Below, one piece after another: positions 32,425 through 32,484 of a DNA stretch of 32,484 nucleotides. Below the pieces are notes generated by a model. That model saw only the letters and a program-made list of their open reading frames with translations, made no database searches and was not told where the DNA came from. How positions within the stretch are numbered: position 1 is the stretch's first letter; each line of letters opens with the position of its first letter. Source of the DNA: JAWVZU01 sp033722075. GTDB lineage: Bacteria; Pseudomonadota; Gammaproteobacteria; Xanthomonadales; SZUA-38. The stretch covers positions 1 to 32,484 of the forward strand of contig JAWVZU010000010.1 of NCBI GenBank assembly GCA_033722075.1, written 5' to 3'. The position numbers and the translations under genes are program-made.

Positions 32425-32484
32425 ATGATTTCGTCATGGTCGACCTTACCCTCGGATCCCGGGCGTCCGCTCAGTGCGTCGATC
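32425..32484 (+). CDS. Possible start of a gene cut by the right edge
   Basis: ATG 32425 has GGAG (32413-32416) eight bases upstream and stays open for 20 codons to the window end. No homology can be judged from so few residues. It is divergent from the TonB receptor, 69 bp apart. Confidence 0.35.
   Translation, partial: MISSWSTLPSDPGRPLSASI

Overview
The window is GC-rich, densely packed Gram-negative chromosomal DNA. Two TonB-dependent receptors, several lipoproteins, HspQ and a thiamine riboswitch/TonB/PnuT set point to a gammaproteobacterium. An acetylornithine carbamoyltransferase of the Xanthomonas type (argF') suggests the Xanthomonadales/Lysobacterales or a relative such as Wenzhouxiangella. 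That placement is inference; there is no rRNA or tRNA in the window, and I saw no CRISPR array, phage genes or complete insertion sequence.

Layout. Positions 1-9598 are read on the minus strand: a GlpD-like flavoprotein (cut by the left edge); a tight four-gene envelope operon (cupredoxin, GGDEF-EAL protein, DUF3034 barrel, lipid-anchored truncated globin; transcribed from 5646 down to 1356); an MFS transporter; argF'; and a cardiolipin synthase. Positions 9648-15622 are read on the plus strand: a GT39 membrane glycosyltransferase with an extra C-terminal domain, a SYLF lipid-binding protein, a small membrane protein, a periplasmic PQQ-type sugar dehydrogenase, a small unknown protein, a hemerythrin-like protein and a PRPP synthetase homologue whose stop codon lies in the end of a 186-bp MITE-like element. 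After a minus-strand DUF4252 lipoprotein come a kinase/P-loop fusion protein, a secreted protein with an ECF sigma factor and its probable membrane regulator, and hspQ.

Positions 20443-24356 hold a thiamine uptake locus: TPP riboswitch, TonB receptor, YkoF-like thiamine-binding protein and PnuT. The three genes are separated by AT-rich, palindromic repeats unlike the rest of the window. A two-subunit NAD-type formate dehydrogenase follows (24424-28610), then a small-molecule kinase that could be a thiamine kinase, an orphan solute-binding protein, and a second TonB receptor on the minus strand. A possible gene start lies at the right edge.

The most unusual items are the cupredoxin/c-di-GMP/DUF3034/globin operon, which looks like an envelope redox or gas-sensing pathway; the nested repeats in the thiamine locus; and active-site departures in three enzymes (GlpD-like protein, argF', formate dehydrogenase alpha subunit).
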